A program made the position numbers and the translations under genes. The notes beneath the pieces were generated by a model. It saw only the letters and a program-made list of their open reading frames with translations, was not told where the DNA came from and ran no database searches. A stretch of DNA of 64,000 bases from contig JAMXFF010000032.1 in assembly GCA_025370845.1 (NCBI GenBank), positions 1 to 64,000 on the forward strand, given 5' to 3'. Source of the DNA: Laspinema palackyanum D2a (lineage in GTDB: Bacteria > Cyanobacteriota > Cyanobacteriia > Cyanobacteriales > Laspinemataceae). Positions 51,655-61,500 of this stretch are shown here, piece by piece. Numbering within the stretch: position 1 is the stretch's first letter; each line of letters opens with the position of its first letter.

Positions 51655-54600
51655 CGGTCATCGCTTCTATTCCGGCCCAGTCTTGAGGGACACCCTGTAG
51701 AATATATTTCTCACAACGCTGTAAATAGAGAAGCGCCGCCCGATCGCTGGGGTTGGTGTTAAGAATTTGCTGAAAGAGGGTTTGGGATTGCTCGAAATTG
51801 CCTTCGCGATAAAAGGCGATCGCCATTTCAAAGTTAGCTAGGGTTTTGTTCTTGAGTTCGATGCAATTGGGGGATTCGGAATCATAAATTTCAAAGACTG
51901 AGATGCTGGCTTTTTTCCCTTTGACTTGCACTCGGTCTAAAAATCGATATTGATAACAATTCCGGTTATTCAATTGATTGAGGGTATCTTCACTAATCAG
52001 AATTTCTGCCCCATAGAGTTTGGTTAATCCTTCTAAGCGGGAGGCTAAGTTCACAGCATCGGAAATGACGGTACTTTCCATGCGGTCTTGTTCACCGATG
52101 GTTCCCAACATTAAACTGCCGGTATGTAAACCGATGCCGATTTGAATGGGGACTTTGCCGATTTGTTGTCGCTGTTCGTTGAAGAATTGGACTTGTTGTT
52201 GCATGGCGATCGCCCCGGAAACTGCATCATCGGCAGAGTCGGGAAATAAGGCCATAATCGCATCCCCAATATATTTGTCAATAAATCCATTATGTTCGGG
52301 AATGACGGGACTAACGCAACTTAAATAACTATTAATAAAATCAAAAGTTTCTTCCGGTGACATGGTTTCCGAGAGGCTGGTAAATTGCCGGATATCAGAA
52401 AATAAAATAGTCATTTCTTTTTTGATGTGGTTGCCCAATTTCACATCAACGATACTTTCTTGGCCTAGAAACTCCAAAAAATCATGGGGAACAAATCGGC
52501 CATAAGCAGCATTAATTTTAGCGAGGCGAATATGGGTTTTAATCCGAGTGAGCAGTTCGTTTTTATTAAAAGGTTTCATCAGATAATCATTGGCCCCGGC
52601 GTTAAACCCTTCTACCAGGTCAGAAACTTGATTTTTGGCCGTAAGCATGACGATGGGGAGGTCGATCGCCGCAAATTGTTGGCGAATTTTTTCGCAAACT
52701 TCATATCCGGTCATCCGAGGCATCATGACGTCAAGCAGGATTAAGTCGGGCTTAAATCCATTTTCAATAATTTCTAGGGCTTTTAAACCATTGGCGGCGC
52801 GGGTAATGGCGTAATTTTGTAGGGAGAGAGTATTAGCGAGAACTTGCAGATTGATGGGTTCATCATCGACGATTAAAATTTTAAATTCGGCCCCCTCGGC
52901 GATGTGAATTTCTGTGGCTAAAATGGGGTTATTTGTAGCAGGCTGTTGACTCACTGGGGCCGGGGTCCGGATCATGGTTTCGGGACGAACGAGGGGGGTT
53001 TTTGTGGGGGCGATGGCGGCGGTTGTTCGGGGTAAGGTAAAGGTAAAGCGTGACCCTTTTCCGACTTCAGATTCAACCTGAATGGTTCCGTGATGTAATT
53101 CAATGAGTTGCTTGGCGATCGCCAATCCTAATCCCGTTCCCCCATATTCTCGGGCGGTGGAACCATCCGCCTGTTCAAAGGATTCAAAAATGCGACTGAT
53201 TTTGTCTTGGGGAATGCCAATTCCGGTATCGGTGACGGTAATGGCTACGAAGTCTTCTACAATTTTAGCAGAAACTTCAACGAAGCCGGATTCGGTGAAT
53301 TTGATGCCATTACCGATGAGGTTATGAAGGATTTGCTGCACCCGATTTTCATCGGCATTGACGGCGATAAAGTCCGGAGGTATAGCATTAATCAGTTGCA
53401 AGTCTTTATCCCCAATTAGAGGTTTACTGAGGTTGAGGACGACTTGGGCGATCGCCCGCAAATCTAAGGGTTTGAGTTGCAGTTCAATCTTTTTATGTTT
53501 GAGTTGAGAAAAATCCAGGATATCATTGACTAAATGAGATAACCGGCGACCGCTGCTGGTGATGGTTTCTAAGTTGAAAATAGTCGGTTCTGATAAGGGT
53601 CCCGTCACCCCATCAATTAAGGAATCGGCAATGCCAATAATCCCATTGAGGGGGGTTCTCAGTTCATGGGAAGTATTGGCTAGAAATTCATCTTTTAGTC
53701 CATCAAGGCGTTTGAGTTCTTGATTTTTTTCTTCTAAAGTTTTCGCATATTCAGCTAATTGCTGATAGGATAATTTCAGGTTACTCCAGAGGGTGTAACC
53801 GATGCTGAATACTCCTGCACTGACGAGGGCTAAGACGGGGGTGAAGATGGGAATTAATAAACCGGACAAAAAGGCGATGTAGGAAGTACCAATTAGGACA
53901 ACGGTCCCGAGGAGAATTCCCAGTCCGGACCAGCGGGTTTTCAGCCAGAGGGAACCGAGGAGAGCACTATATCCAGAACTGAGAAAAATTAACCCCCACT
54001 TGAAGGATTTGGGGGTGGGATAGAGCATCGGACGATTGTCGAGGGCACTACTTAAAATTTGGCTGGTTAAATTGGCATGAATGACCACTCCGGGCATTAA
54101 TTCAGGGTTGCCAAACAGGCTATTCGTATAGGGGGTTTGAAAGGAGTCATTCAGACTCGGGGCTGCGGCCCCAATAAAGATGATGCGATCGCGGAACAAA
54201 TCCGGGGGAATGCGATTTTCCAATACCTCGGTGAGGGAAATGTGAGCAAATCTGTCGAGTCCCCCGCGATAGTTGACTAATATTTGATACCCACCCCCAT
54301 CTCGTTTGCTATATTCTCCCTCGTTGCCAGTGAGGGGAATAAATGTAGCTTGACCCAGTTTATAAATGGATTGGGCTTCATCAGCAATTGACAATTGAAT
54401 CCCTTCGGTTTCTAAATATTTTAAGCCTAAAAAGGTGGCGATTCCTTCGCGTAATGTCCCATCCGGTTTCCCCACCAATACCATACCCCGGCGGATTTTG
54501 CCATCGCGATCGAGTAACATATCGTTGGAGGCTACTTGTCCGAGTTCCGCTAATCGGGGCGGAGGGGCAATCGGATTTCCGGCAACTTTTTCTACCCCAA

Positions 54601-54973
54601 TTAGATTAGGAGTGATTTCAAATAGGGCATTTAATTGTTCATGACCCGGTTCTACGGGTAAATCCCGATAAATATCTAATCCAATAACTCGCGGGTTTTG
54701 TGCCTTGATATTTTCGATTAATTGGGTCATGATGCGATCGCTCATCGGCCATTGTTGGACATATTTGATGTCCGGTTCATTAATGGTAACGATGACAATT
54801 CGCGAGTCTACAGGTTCTGGGGGACGCAGGCGAAACCAGGTATCCAGGGCGGCCCATTCAAACAGATGTAAAAAACCAGCGCTACTGAAGGTAATAATCA
54901 CCCCAGCGACTGCTGGAGTGATCAGGAGTGGGCCACGGCACAAGCCGATTCTCTGTTGTAACTGTTGCCACAT
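51647..54973 (-). CDS. CHASE2-histidine kinase-receiver-adenylate cyclase hybrid
   Basis: An 1108-residue sensor protein. Signal-anchor helix, extracytoplasmic CHASE2 domain (about 45-320), then three membrane helices. Histidine kinase: H-box NTSHELRTPLNGII (about 433), N-box LIGNGIKFTES, G1 DTGIGIP, G2 GGTGLGLAIAKQL. Receiver near 700-820 with VDDEP, LLDVMMP and the switch lysine in MKPFNK. Class III cyclase from about 850: metal Asp in LFSDIRQFT and KYIGDAIM, substrate-specifying Lys and Asp (KYIGD, VISDAVNLASRLE) and the catalytic Asn-Arg pair. The Lys/Asp pair predicts ATP, so cAMP. CyaC-like arrangement with an extracellular sensor. Last gene of a four-gene cluster; signal unknown. Confidence 0.92.
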   Translation of the reverse strand: MWQQLQQRIGLCRGPLLITPAVAGVIITFSSAGFLHLFEWAALDTWFRLRPPEPVDSRIVIVTINEPDIKYVQQWPMSDRIMTQLIENIKAQNPRVIGLDIYRDLPVEPGHEQLNALFEITPNLIGVEKVAGNPIAPPPRLAELGQVASNDMLLDRDGKIRRGMVLVGKPDGTLREGIATFLGLKYLETEGIQLSIADEAQSIYKLGQATFIPLTGNEGEYSKRDGGGYQILVNYRGGLDRFAHISLTEVLENRIPPDLFRDRIIFIGAAAPSLNDSFQTPYTNSLFGNPELMPGVVIHANLTSQILSSALDNRPMLYPTPKSFKWGLIFLSSGYSALLGSLWLKTRWSGLGILLGTVVLIGTSYIAFLSGLLIPIFTPVLALVSAGVFSIGYTLWSNLKLSYQQLAEYAKTLEEKNQELKRLDGLKDEFLANTSHELRTPLNGIIGIADSLIDGVTGPLSEPTIFNLETITSSGRRLSHLVNDILDFSQLKHKKIELQLKPLDLRAIAQVVLNLSKPLIGDKDLQLINAIPPDFIAVNADENRVQQILHNLIGNGIKFTESGFVEVSAKIVEDFVAITVTDTGIGIPQDKISRIFESFEQADGSTAREYGGTGLGLAIAKQLIELHHGTIQVESEVGKGSRFTFTLPRTTAAIAPTKTPLVRPETMIRTPAPVSQQPATNNPILATEIHIAEGAEFKILIVDDEPINLQVLANTLSLQNYAITRAANGLKALEIIENGFKPDLILLDVMMPRMTGYEVCEKIRQQFAAIDLPIVMLTAKNQVSDLVEGFNAGANDYLMKPFNKNELLTRIKTHIRLAKINAAYGRFVPHDFLEFLGQESIVDVKLGNHIKKEMTILFSDIRQFTSLSETMSPEETFDFINSYLSCVSPVIPEHNGFIDKYIGDAIMALFPDSADDAVSGAIAMQQQVQFFNEQRQQIGKVPIQIGIGLHTGSLMLGTIGEQDRMESTVISDAVNLASRLEGLTKLYGAEILISEDTLNQLNNRNCYQYRFLDRVQVKGKKASISVFEIYDSESPNCIELKNKTLANFEMAIAFYREGNFEQSQTLFQQILNTNPSDRAALLYLQRCEKYILQGVPQDWAGIEAMTEK

Positions 54974-55067
54974 AGTTTGCTCGAACCCTGTCCTGTTTTA
55001 AGAGAGAGATAGATGCACCCGTTCGGAATTGCCCTTCAACGTCTTCCTCGCACAATCCGAGAGAGAC

Positions 55068-55949
55068 TTAGGGTGAGGGTTGGATCATCAGAGGCGTCGC
55101 GGCGATCGCCTCTAGTCCCACTTGCCCGAGAAGACTGCGCCACTCCTCGCTTAATGTGAGGTTATCGGGCTGATTGACTCGGGCAACGGCTAAGGTTGTG
55201 AGGGTATCGTACCAAACCCCAGCTTCTGCATAAGCAGTCGCCAAGGAGAGGGCCTCTAAATCCCCTCCTGTGGGGATGGCTGCCACGCGCTTCACCCATC
55301 CCGTTACGCTGTAACTATCCGGGTGCAGCCTGCCACTGGCATCTAAGGGGACGAAGAACCAAAGATAGTCAGTGTCCATTTCCAGTTCCGGTGCAGTTTC
55401 CGGCAGGGTGACACTGACAATTGAGCCACCCCCGTTGATCTCGAAGGTGGTTTGGTAGTGATGATTGCCCTCTTTATCTTGGATGCTGAAAAAGACTTTT
55501 TCCGTTGCAGTGGGTGGCACATACACAAAGAAAGTCGGACGAGGGGACATGGTGCGTCCATGTTGGCTGGCGGGTAAGAGGGCGATCGCTTCTAGCCCCT
55601 GACCCTCCTGAGTGAGAGTCCCCTCATCCCCTCGGCTACCGCCACCGATACTGGTTGCCGGGGCAGATTCCCCAGGAGGGGCAAATCTCACGTTACCGCG
55701 AGTGCCTCCCCCCACGCTGCTGGTGGGGGCAGATTCCCCAGGAGGGGCAAATCTCACGTTACCGCGAGTGCCTCCCCCCACACTGGTGGCGGGTACGGGG
55801 TCGCCGGGGGGCTTAAATTGTAGGCTAATCAAGGCAGGAACTTTGACCCCTTCAGCTTGAACGGGTTGGGCCAAAGCACCTAGGGCCACTGCCCCCGCGA
55901 GGGTCGTCAATAGGAAGGATGAAATAACAGTACAAGGCTTGTGGTTCAT
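55068..55949 (-). CDS. DUF928 exported protein with tandem peptide repeats
   Basis: A 293-residue protein with a signal peptide (about 1-32, ending AQPVQAEG). Residues about 45-105 contain three near-identical repeats of a 22-residue unit (FAPPGESAPATSVGGGTRGN). Residues about 118-280 are DUF928: ALLPASQHGRTMSPRPTFFVYVPP, then LPETAPELEMDTDYLWFFVP, and AYAEAGVWYDTLTTLA. DUF928 genes lie beside CHASE2, CHAT or haemagglutinin genes in many cyanobacteria; biochemical function is unknown. It should be periplasmic. It lies 94 bp before the CHASE2 gene and 50 bp after the CHAT gene, in one orientation. Confidence 0.88.
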   Translation of the reverse strand: MNHKPCTVISSFLLTTLAGAVALGALAQPVQAEGVKVPALISLQFKPPGDPVPATSVGGGTRGNVRFAPPGESAPTSSVGGGTRGNVRFAPPGESAPATSIGGGSRGDEGTLTQEGQGLEAIALLPASQHGRTMSPRPTFFVYVPPTATEKVFFSIQDKEGNHHYQTTFEINGGGSIVSVTLPETAPELEMDTDYLWFFVPLDASGRLHPDSYSVTGWVKRVAAIPTGGDLEALSLATAYAEAGVWYDTLTTLAVARVNQPDNLTLSEEWRSLLGQVGLEAIAATPLMIQPSP

Positions 55950-55999
55950 GGGGCTACCTCATGAGTTTGGGGAAAACAATAGAACAGTAGAAACCCGTT

Positions 56000-58576
56000 T
56001 CATAACCAATTTCCGACTAAAATAAACGCCGACCAATAATAGGGATGTTTGTGCAAGGGGTCGTTTAATAGGGCCAATTGAGCTTGGCGCAACGCCTCGG
56101 TTTTCGTCATTCCTGCCTCGGATCGGGTTAATTGGCGATAAAACTCGCTCATTAAATCAGCGGTGGATTGGTCGTGAACGGACCAGAGACTAGCCAGGGT
56201 GCTGCGGGCTCCGGAACGGAGTGCAAATCCGGCTAAACCGAGTGTAGCACGTTTATCTCCAGTTGCTGTTTGACAAGCACTCATTACTAATAGCTCAATG
56301 GGTTTGAGAATCCCTAAGCGTTGCTTATTGAAAACTTGATCGAAATCTTTAATGGAAATTCGACCATCCCAAGTCAGCAGAAAAGTTTCCTCGGGATTAG
56401 AACTAAATTGTCCGTGGGTGGCGAGGTGAATGATGGGGTAAGATTTGCGATTGAGTTGAGCTTCCAATTGGGCGAGGGTAAATTTGCGATCGAGCAATGT
56501 ATCCCCGGGAACTTCCTGGGTAATTTGTTGGAACTCTTCGGCGACTCCGGGGAGGGGGGAAAATCCTTGTCGTCCTTCGGTTAATCCGGCGGTGAGTGCG
56601 GTGAGTTTTTCCTGGGTGAGTCCTTGGGGGAATAGTTGGAACCCGGGACTGAGGGCGGTATTATAGGTTTCAATTAAATAGCGGCTGCCGTCATACAGGG
56701 CAGCGAGGGGAATGGAGGCAAAACCGCCATCGGGAATAAAAACCAGGGTAACAATCTCACTTTTGGCCAAATCTTTTTCTGCCGGTCGAATCAGCCAGTC
56801 ATAGACTTGGGCAAAGAGGCGCAAGCGTTCCGGGGAGGAATAGCCGGGGTGCATGGCCGATCGCAGGTCTTCGAGGGTGGCTTCGATGCGACTGCCACTC
56901 AGGGGAGTGGTATAGTGGCGCAAGGGTTGACCGGGCAGGGAAAGTATCACTTCCAGGCGATCGGGTAAGACAATGGGATAAATGGCTGCCGCGTGAGTAT
57001 CAATTTCCTCTAATTGTACCGGCTGCACATCTAAACAAGCCTCTCGGAAAAAGTTGTCTAATTCAGCGATTTGTAAGGCTTCCATGACTTGTCTAGCCTG
57101 TTCAATCTCTTCCGGGGTGGCATCGGGTTGGAGGAGTAAACTCACCAATTCGCGATAGACAGGTTCTACACTTTCTTTGAAATCAAACTGGAGGTCCGGA
57201 GAAATGGCTACTAAGTCTCGGCGCAAGTTTTTCAAGGTTTCAAAGGCAATTTTATACGCCGTGAGGGCAGGTTGGAGTTGCTGCTGCTGGGTGAAAATCT
57301 GACCCAGTTGCCAAGCGGCAGGGGCGATAATTTCATCGGATTGGATGGATTGGGCGATTTGGAGTGCTTGTTCTGTCAGGGTTTGGGCCTCTTGCCACTG
57401 TTCGGCTTGGCGGTAAATCTGCCCCAGTTGGGTGAGGGCGTAGGCTTGCGATCGCCCATCTTGCAGGTCCTTGGCGATCGCAATGGCTTCGGCTAACCCT
57501 TGGGCAATTTCAGGCAAATCTTCCCCCATTTTGCTCCAACTGGCGGCAAAATTGACTCGGGCATAGAGGGCAGCCTGACTGGGGGGAAGGGTAGCTAGGT
57601 GAGATTGCACTTGGGGGCGTAATCTGCGGGCGGCTTCCCAGTCCCCGAGTGCGATAAATAGGCTAAACTGGTTGAGTTGGGCTTGCGATCGCGTTAAGGG
57701 TTCCGTGGCTAATTGTTCTGCTTGTTGATAGTAGGTAAGGGCGATATCATTGCGGTCTAAATACCGGGCGATGTTCCCGATATTGAGTAAGGTGGCGCTG
57801 GTATCCCCCGGGGATTTGAGGCGATCGCTGACTCGCCAACTCTGTTCTAAAACTGCCTGGGATTGTTGTAAATCCCCGATGGTTTGGAGGGCCACCCCCA
57901 AACTCCGCAATCCATCGGCTTTCAACAAAGTATCTGGTTTTCGATCTAATTCGATAATCCATTCCTCTAACAAAGTTCGGGCGCGGCGATACTGGCCCAA
58001 GGCTTGCAGGGCTTGGGCTTGGTTGATCAGACTCCCTAATTTACCCAGGTCATCTCCAGCGCGAGTATAAGTCGCTGCGGCTTCTCTCCAGGTGTCTAAT
58101 GCGGCTTGATTCTGTCCAGCAGCGAGTTCCAGAATGCCTCGCGTATTCAGGGCTTGGGCGAAAATTGCCAAGCCTCTGGAGGGCAGGGGATTAACCTGTT
58201 GCAAGAGTTCCAAACTCTCGGCGATGGCGGTGACGGCTTGGGGGCGGCGGCCTAACTTATGATAGGCTAAGGCCAGATAAGTGAGGGTTTGGGCTTGGTT
58301 TAACGGGGCAAGGCGATCGGTATAAATGGCGGCTGCCTCTTCCCATAGCTTGCTTGCTTCTAGGAATTGTCCCTCTTGATAGTGGTTTGTGCCACGTTCG
58401 ACTAATTCGGTGGGGTCGGGGGTTTGGGAGGTGGGGGGGATGGGGGAGATAGGGGAGAGGGGGGTGGCTGGATGGGGGTGGATGATGGTAAGGATAGTGA
58501 GAAGGGTCAGGATAATGAATAGGAGGAATTGTCGGATTGGATGGGACTTTAGATAGCTGGGGAGAGGTTTGAGCAT
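56000..58576 (-). CDS. TPR-CHAT (caspase-like) protein
   Basis: An 858-residue protein. An N-terminal hydrophobic segment (about 14-36) serves as signal or anchor, followed by a Pro/Thr-rich linker. TPR-like helical repeats run from about 55 to 480 (NHYQEGQFLEASKLWEEA and following). The C-terminal CHAT domain (about 560-858) has both catalytic residues: His721 in HLATHGQFS and Cys768 in MSACQTATG. CHAT proteins are caspase-clan cysteine peptidases; TPRs usually bind substrate or partner. Probably exported. It starts 2 bp after the haemagglutinin-like gene, so the pair is co-transcribed and perhaps acts on each other. Confidence 0.9.
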   Translation of the reverse strand: MLKPLPSYLKSHPIRQFLLFIILTLLTILTIIHPHPATPLSPISPIPPTSQTPDPTELVERGTNHYQEGQFLEASKLWEEAAAIYTDRLAPLNQAQTLTYLALAYHKLGRRPQAVTAIAESLELLQQVNPLPSRGLAIFAQALNTRGILELAAGQNQAALDTWREAAATYTRAGDDLGKLGSLINQAQALQALGQYRRARTLLEEWIIELDRKPDTLLKADGLRSLGVALQTIGDLQQSQAVLEQSWRVSDRLKSPGDTSATLLNIGNIARYLDRNDIALTYYQQAEQLATEPLTRSQAQLNQFSLFIALGDWEAARRLRPQVQSHLATLPPSQAALYARVNFAASWSKMGEDLPEIAQGLAEAIAIAKDLQDGRSQAYALTQLGQIYRQAEQWQEAQTLTEQALQIAQSIQSDEIIAPAAWQLGQIFTQQQQLQPALTAYKIAFETLKNLRRDLVAISPDLQFDFKESVEPVYRELVSLLLQPDATPEEIEQARQVMEALQIAELDNFFREACLDVQPVQLEEIDTHAAAIYPIVLPDRLEVILSLPGQPLRHYTTPLSGSRIEATLEDLRSAMHPGYSSPERLRLFAQVYDWLIRPAEKDLAKSEIVTLVFIPDGGFASIPLAALYDGSRYLIETYNTALSPGFQLFPQGLTQEKLTALTAGLTEGRQGFSPLPGVAEEFQQITQEVPGDTLLDRKFTLAQLEAQLNRKSYPIIHLATHGQFSSNPEETFLLTWDGRISIKDFDQVFNKQRLGILKPIELLVMSACQTATGDKRATLGLAGFALRSGARSTLASLWSVHDQSTADLMSEFYRQLTRSEAGMTKTEALRQAQLALLNDPLHKHPYYWSAFILVGNWL

Positions 58577-58578
58577 GA

Positions 58579-61500
58579 CTATTGTGCCTGCTTAATGGGT
58601 TCAGTGGGTGAGGAAGGACAGGGAGGGAGGCGGCTGCCCAGGGTTGCGGGGACGGTAGTAATTAAGGCGATGTTTCCATCCCGGTTCAGGGTCCATCCGG
58701 TGGCCTCTATCAAGGGTTGCGATCGCCCCTGGGTTACGGTATCAGACTGGGTTGTGAGATTTTCCGGAAATTGGCGCAAATCCTCCCAGACGGTTTGACC
58801 CCGGATTGTCTCCTGGGGGTCTTCCGGTAATCCCCCCCGTCCCACAATGGTAAACGAATTGCCCTGGGCTGCTACACAACCCACGGTGACTTGGTTATTG
58901 AGGTCTGAAAGCTGCTGCGGCAAGTCCACCAATCCAGACCCCGGAGTGACTTCGGGGGTGGAGAGAGTGACATTGCCGGAAACACCCAGTTGAGAACTCG
59001 CGGTGATATCACTTTCCGATGTGGATTCGGTTCTAAATTCTAATCCGAGAATCCCTTCAGCGGTGAGTTGAATATTGCCGCCATCCCCTTCAAAGGCATT
59101 GGCGGTAATATCACTATTTTCCCGGGGAAATGCGAGAATAACCGGGGCAGAAATCTGAATATTTCCCCCATCGCCACCGGCCCCATCGGTTCCCGCTGTG
59201 GCGGTTATTTGACTGCCTCGACGCATCAGGAGGCCACTGGTTAATTCTAATTGTAAATTTCCCCCTTGAGAGGAGGTGGTTTGTCCGGTAATAAATGACC
59301 GATTCTCTAACAGTAAACTCCCCGCTTGAAGTTCCACATTTCCCCCAGTCCCCTCGGTGGCGCTACTGGTGGTAATCGTACTATTATCTAAGCTAATCCT
59401 ATCCTGAACTCGAATTCTAACTTGTCCCCCATCTCCCTCTCCCTCAGTTTTCGCACTAATTTGAGAACGGTTTATTAATGACAAGACTCGGGCATTAATA
59501 TTGACCTCTCCTCCGTCACCCACTGCCGTTGATTCCACACTACTATCAATTGATCCATCAGATACCACCATTTCTCCCGCCTGAATATTCACACTTCCGG
59601 CATTGCCAATGCCTTGGGTAAAACTGGAAATAGCCGCACTCTCATCCATGAGAATTCGGGGAGTGATCAAGGTAATATTTCCGGCATTTCCTCGCCCAGT
59701 CCCTCGGATGCGACTCCAGATAAATGACCCCCGTTCATTCGGTCCTAAGCGGGTTAAAGTCACTCCTTCTCTAGCCTGAATTGTAATCGGTCCCGCATCG
59801 CCTTCTCCATAGCTGGTGGAATTAATTCCTCCCCCATCTCCCAAAATCAATTCTCCCGTATTCAACTCAATTCCAGCGGCATTGCCGACGGAAGAAGGGC
59901 CTCCTACCAAATTTAAAATCCGACTTTCAATATTGTCCAAATTTCCCGTAATCACGAGGCGATCGCGAGCATCAATAGTCACCTTTCCTGCATTGCCACT
60001 CAGATAAGTGCTATTATTAATAATGCTGCCGTTGAGTAAACTAACCCTTTCCGCCTCAATTTGAATATCTCCCGTATGCCCGGATCCAAAATTACTCAGA
60101 TTGAGAATTCCGTTATTGTTCAAGGTAAAGGATTCCGCTACGGCAAAAATGCTGCCTGCACTCCCACTGCCTCGGGTGATATTCGCAACATTTGCCCGAT
60201 TGAGTTCCACGGAATTAGCCACTAAAGAAATATCTCCCGACTGTCCCCTTCCGAAGGTTGTAGACAAGATTTGCCCCGGGGAACCTCCCCATAAAGTCCC
60301 CGTATTAATTTGGATGTTGCCACTGTTTCCCCCCGTCCTAGTTAGGGAAACAATCCCACTACTGCCGCCATAATTGGGATTAAAATTACCCAAAGCAACG
60401 GGTTCTTGAGGCAACCCCCTATTCATTCCGGGATATTCCAATGAAATGTGCAACCGATAGGTATCTCCAATATCAATTTTATCCCCTTCCAGTAGTTCGA
60501 CGGGATGGGGAATCGTATCAAATTCCCCAATCCCAATTACATAAGTTCCGGGAGATAAACTATCAAGGGACAGATAGGAATCTTGCTCCACTGTACTCCC
60601 GATCGCCCCATCATTAATACTAGAGTCATCATTCAGGGCAACAATTGCTCCAGTCGTGCGGTCAAACAGGACCATTTCTGTATCTAAACTCCCAGGAATA
60701 TCCTGATATCCATCTCCCCCATCTATATCAAAAATCCCCCTTCCGGGTGCAGCAATAGTAAATGAAAAATAGTCAAAACTCTCCGTTGATGGACCTAAGC
60801 GGGTGTTTCCGCTGATCATTTGTTCAGAAGTCCGTTCCACAGTAACAGAAGGAATCCCTTCCGGTCCTGATGCCTCAATTTCTGGATTAAAATTTGGGGT
60901 GAATTCTAAGTTATCCAGATTAAAAACAGTTTCCGCTTTTTCGTCAAAAGGTGACTCCAAAAATCGCCGACTATTTCCATCAATGGTTACGCTTTCCGTT
61001 GCTGTAACCGTGATGTTTCCTCCATTTCCGGTATGGGTGGCAATGGTAATGATTTGTCCCCCACTTTCTAAGGATAAGGTGTTCACATTGATTTCAATAT
61101 TCCCCCCGGGCTGATGACTCTCCGTAACTGTAGCAATAAATCCGCGATCGCTCAATCGAACATCCCCTACCGGATTATTCGCACCATTAATCCTAATCGG
61201 TCCACTCCCTCCACTATCCACCCCTTGGGATTGAGAGAGAATTCCACTAAATAACCCATCAGGACTAAACCCAGAAATCTCTAAAATAGGTGTATTAATC
61301 TGAATCTGTCCAGCGCTTCCCATTCCTGCTGTCTCCGTGGTAATTCTCCCCCCCGAACTCAGACTCACTGAATTCCCCCTAACCTGAATATTTCCCCCAG
61401 TTCCTAATGCTCCAGATTGGACTAAATTGCTAATAAAACTGCGGTCACTCAGGCGGATATCCCCCCAGGCATTGACTCGAATATCCCCAGCCCTCGCTTC

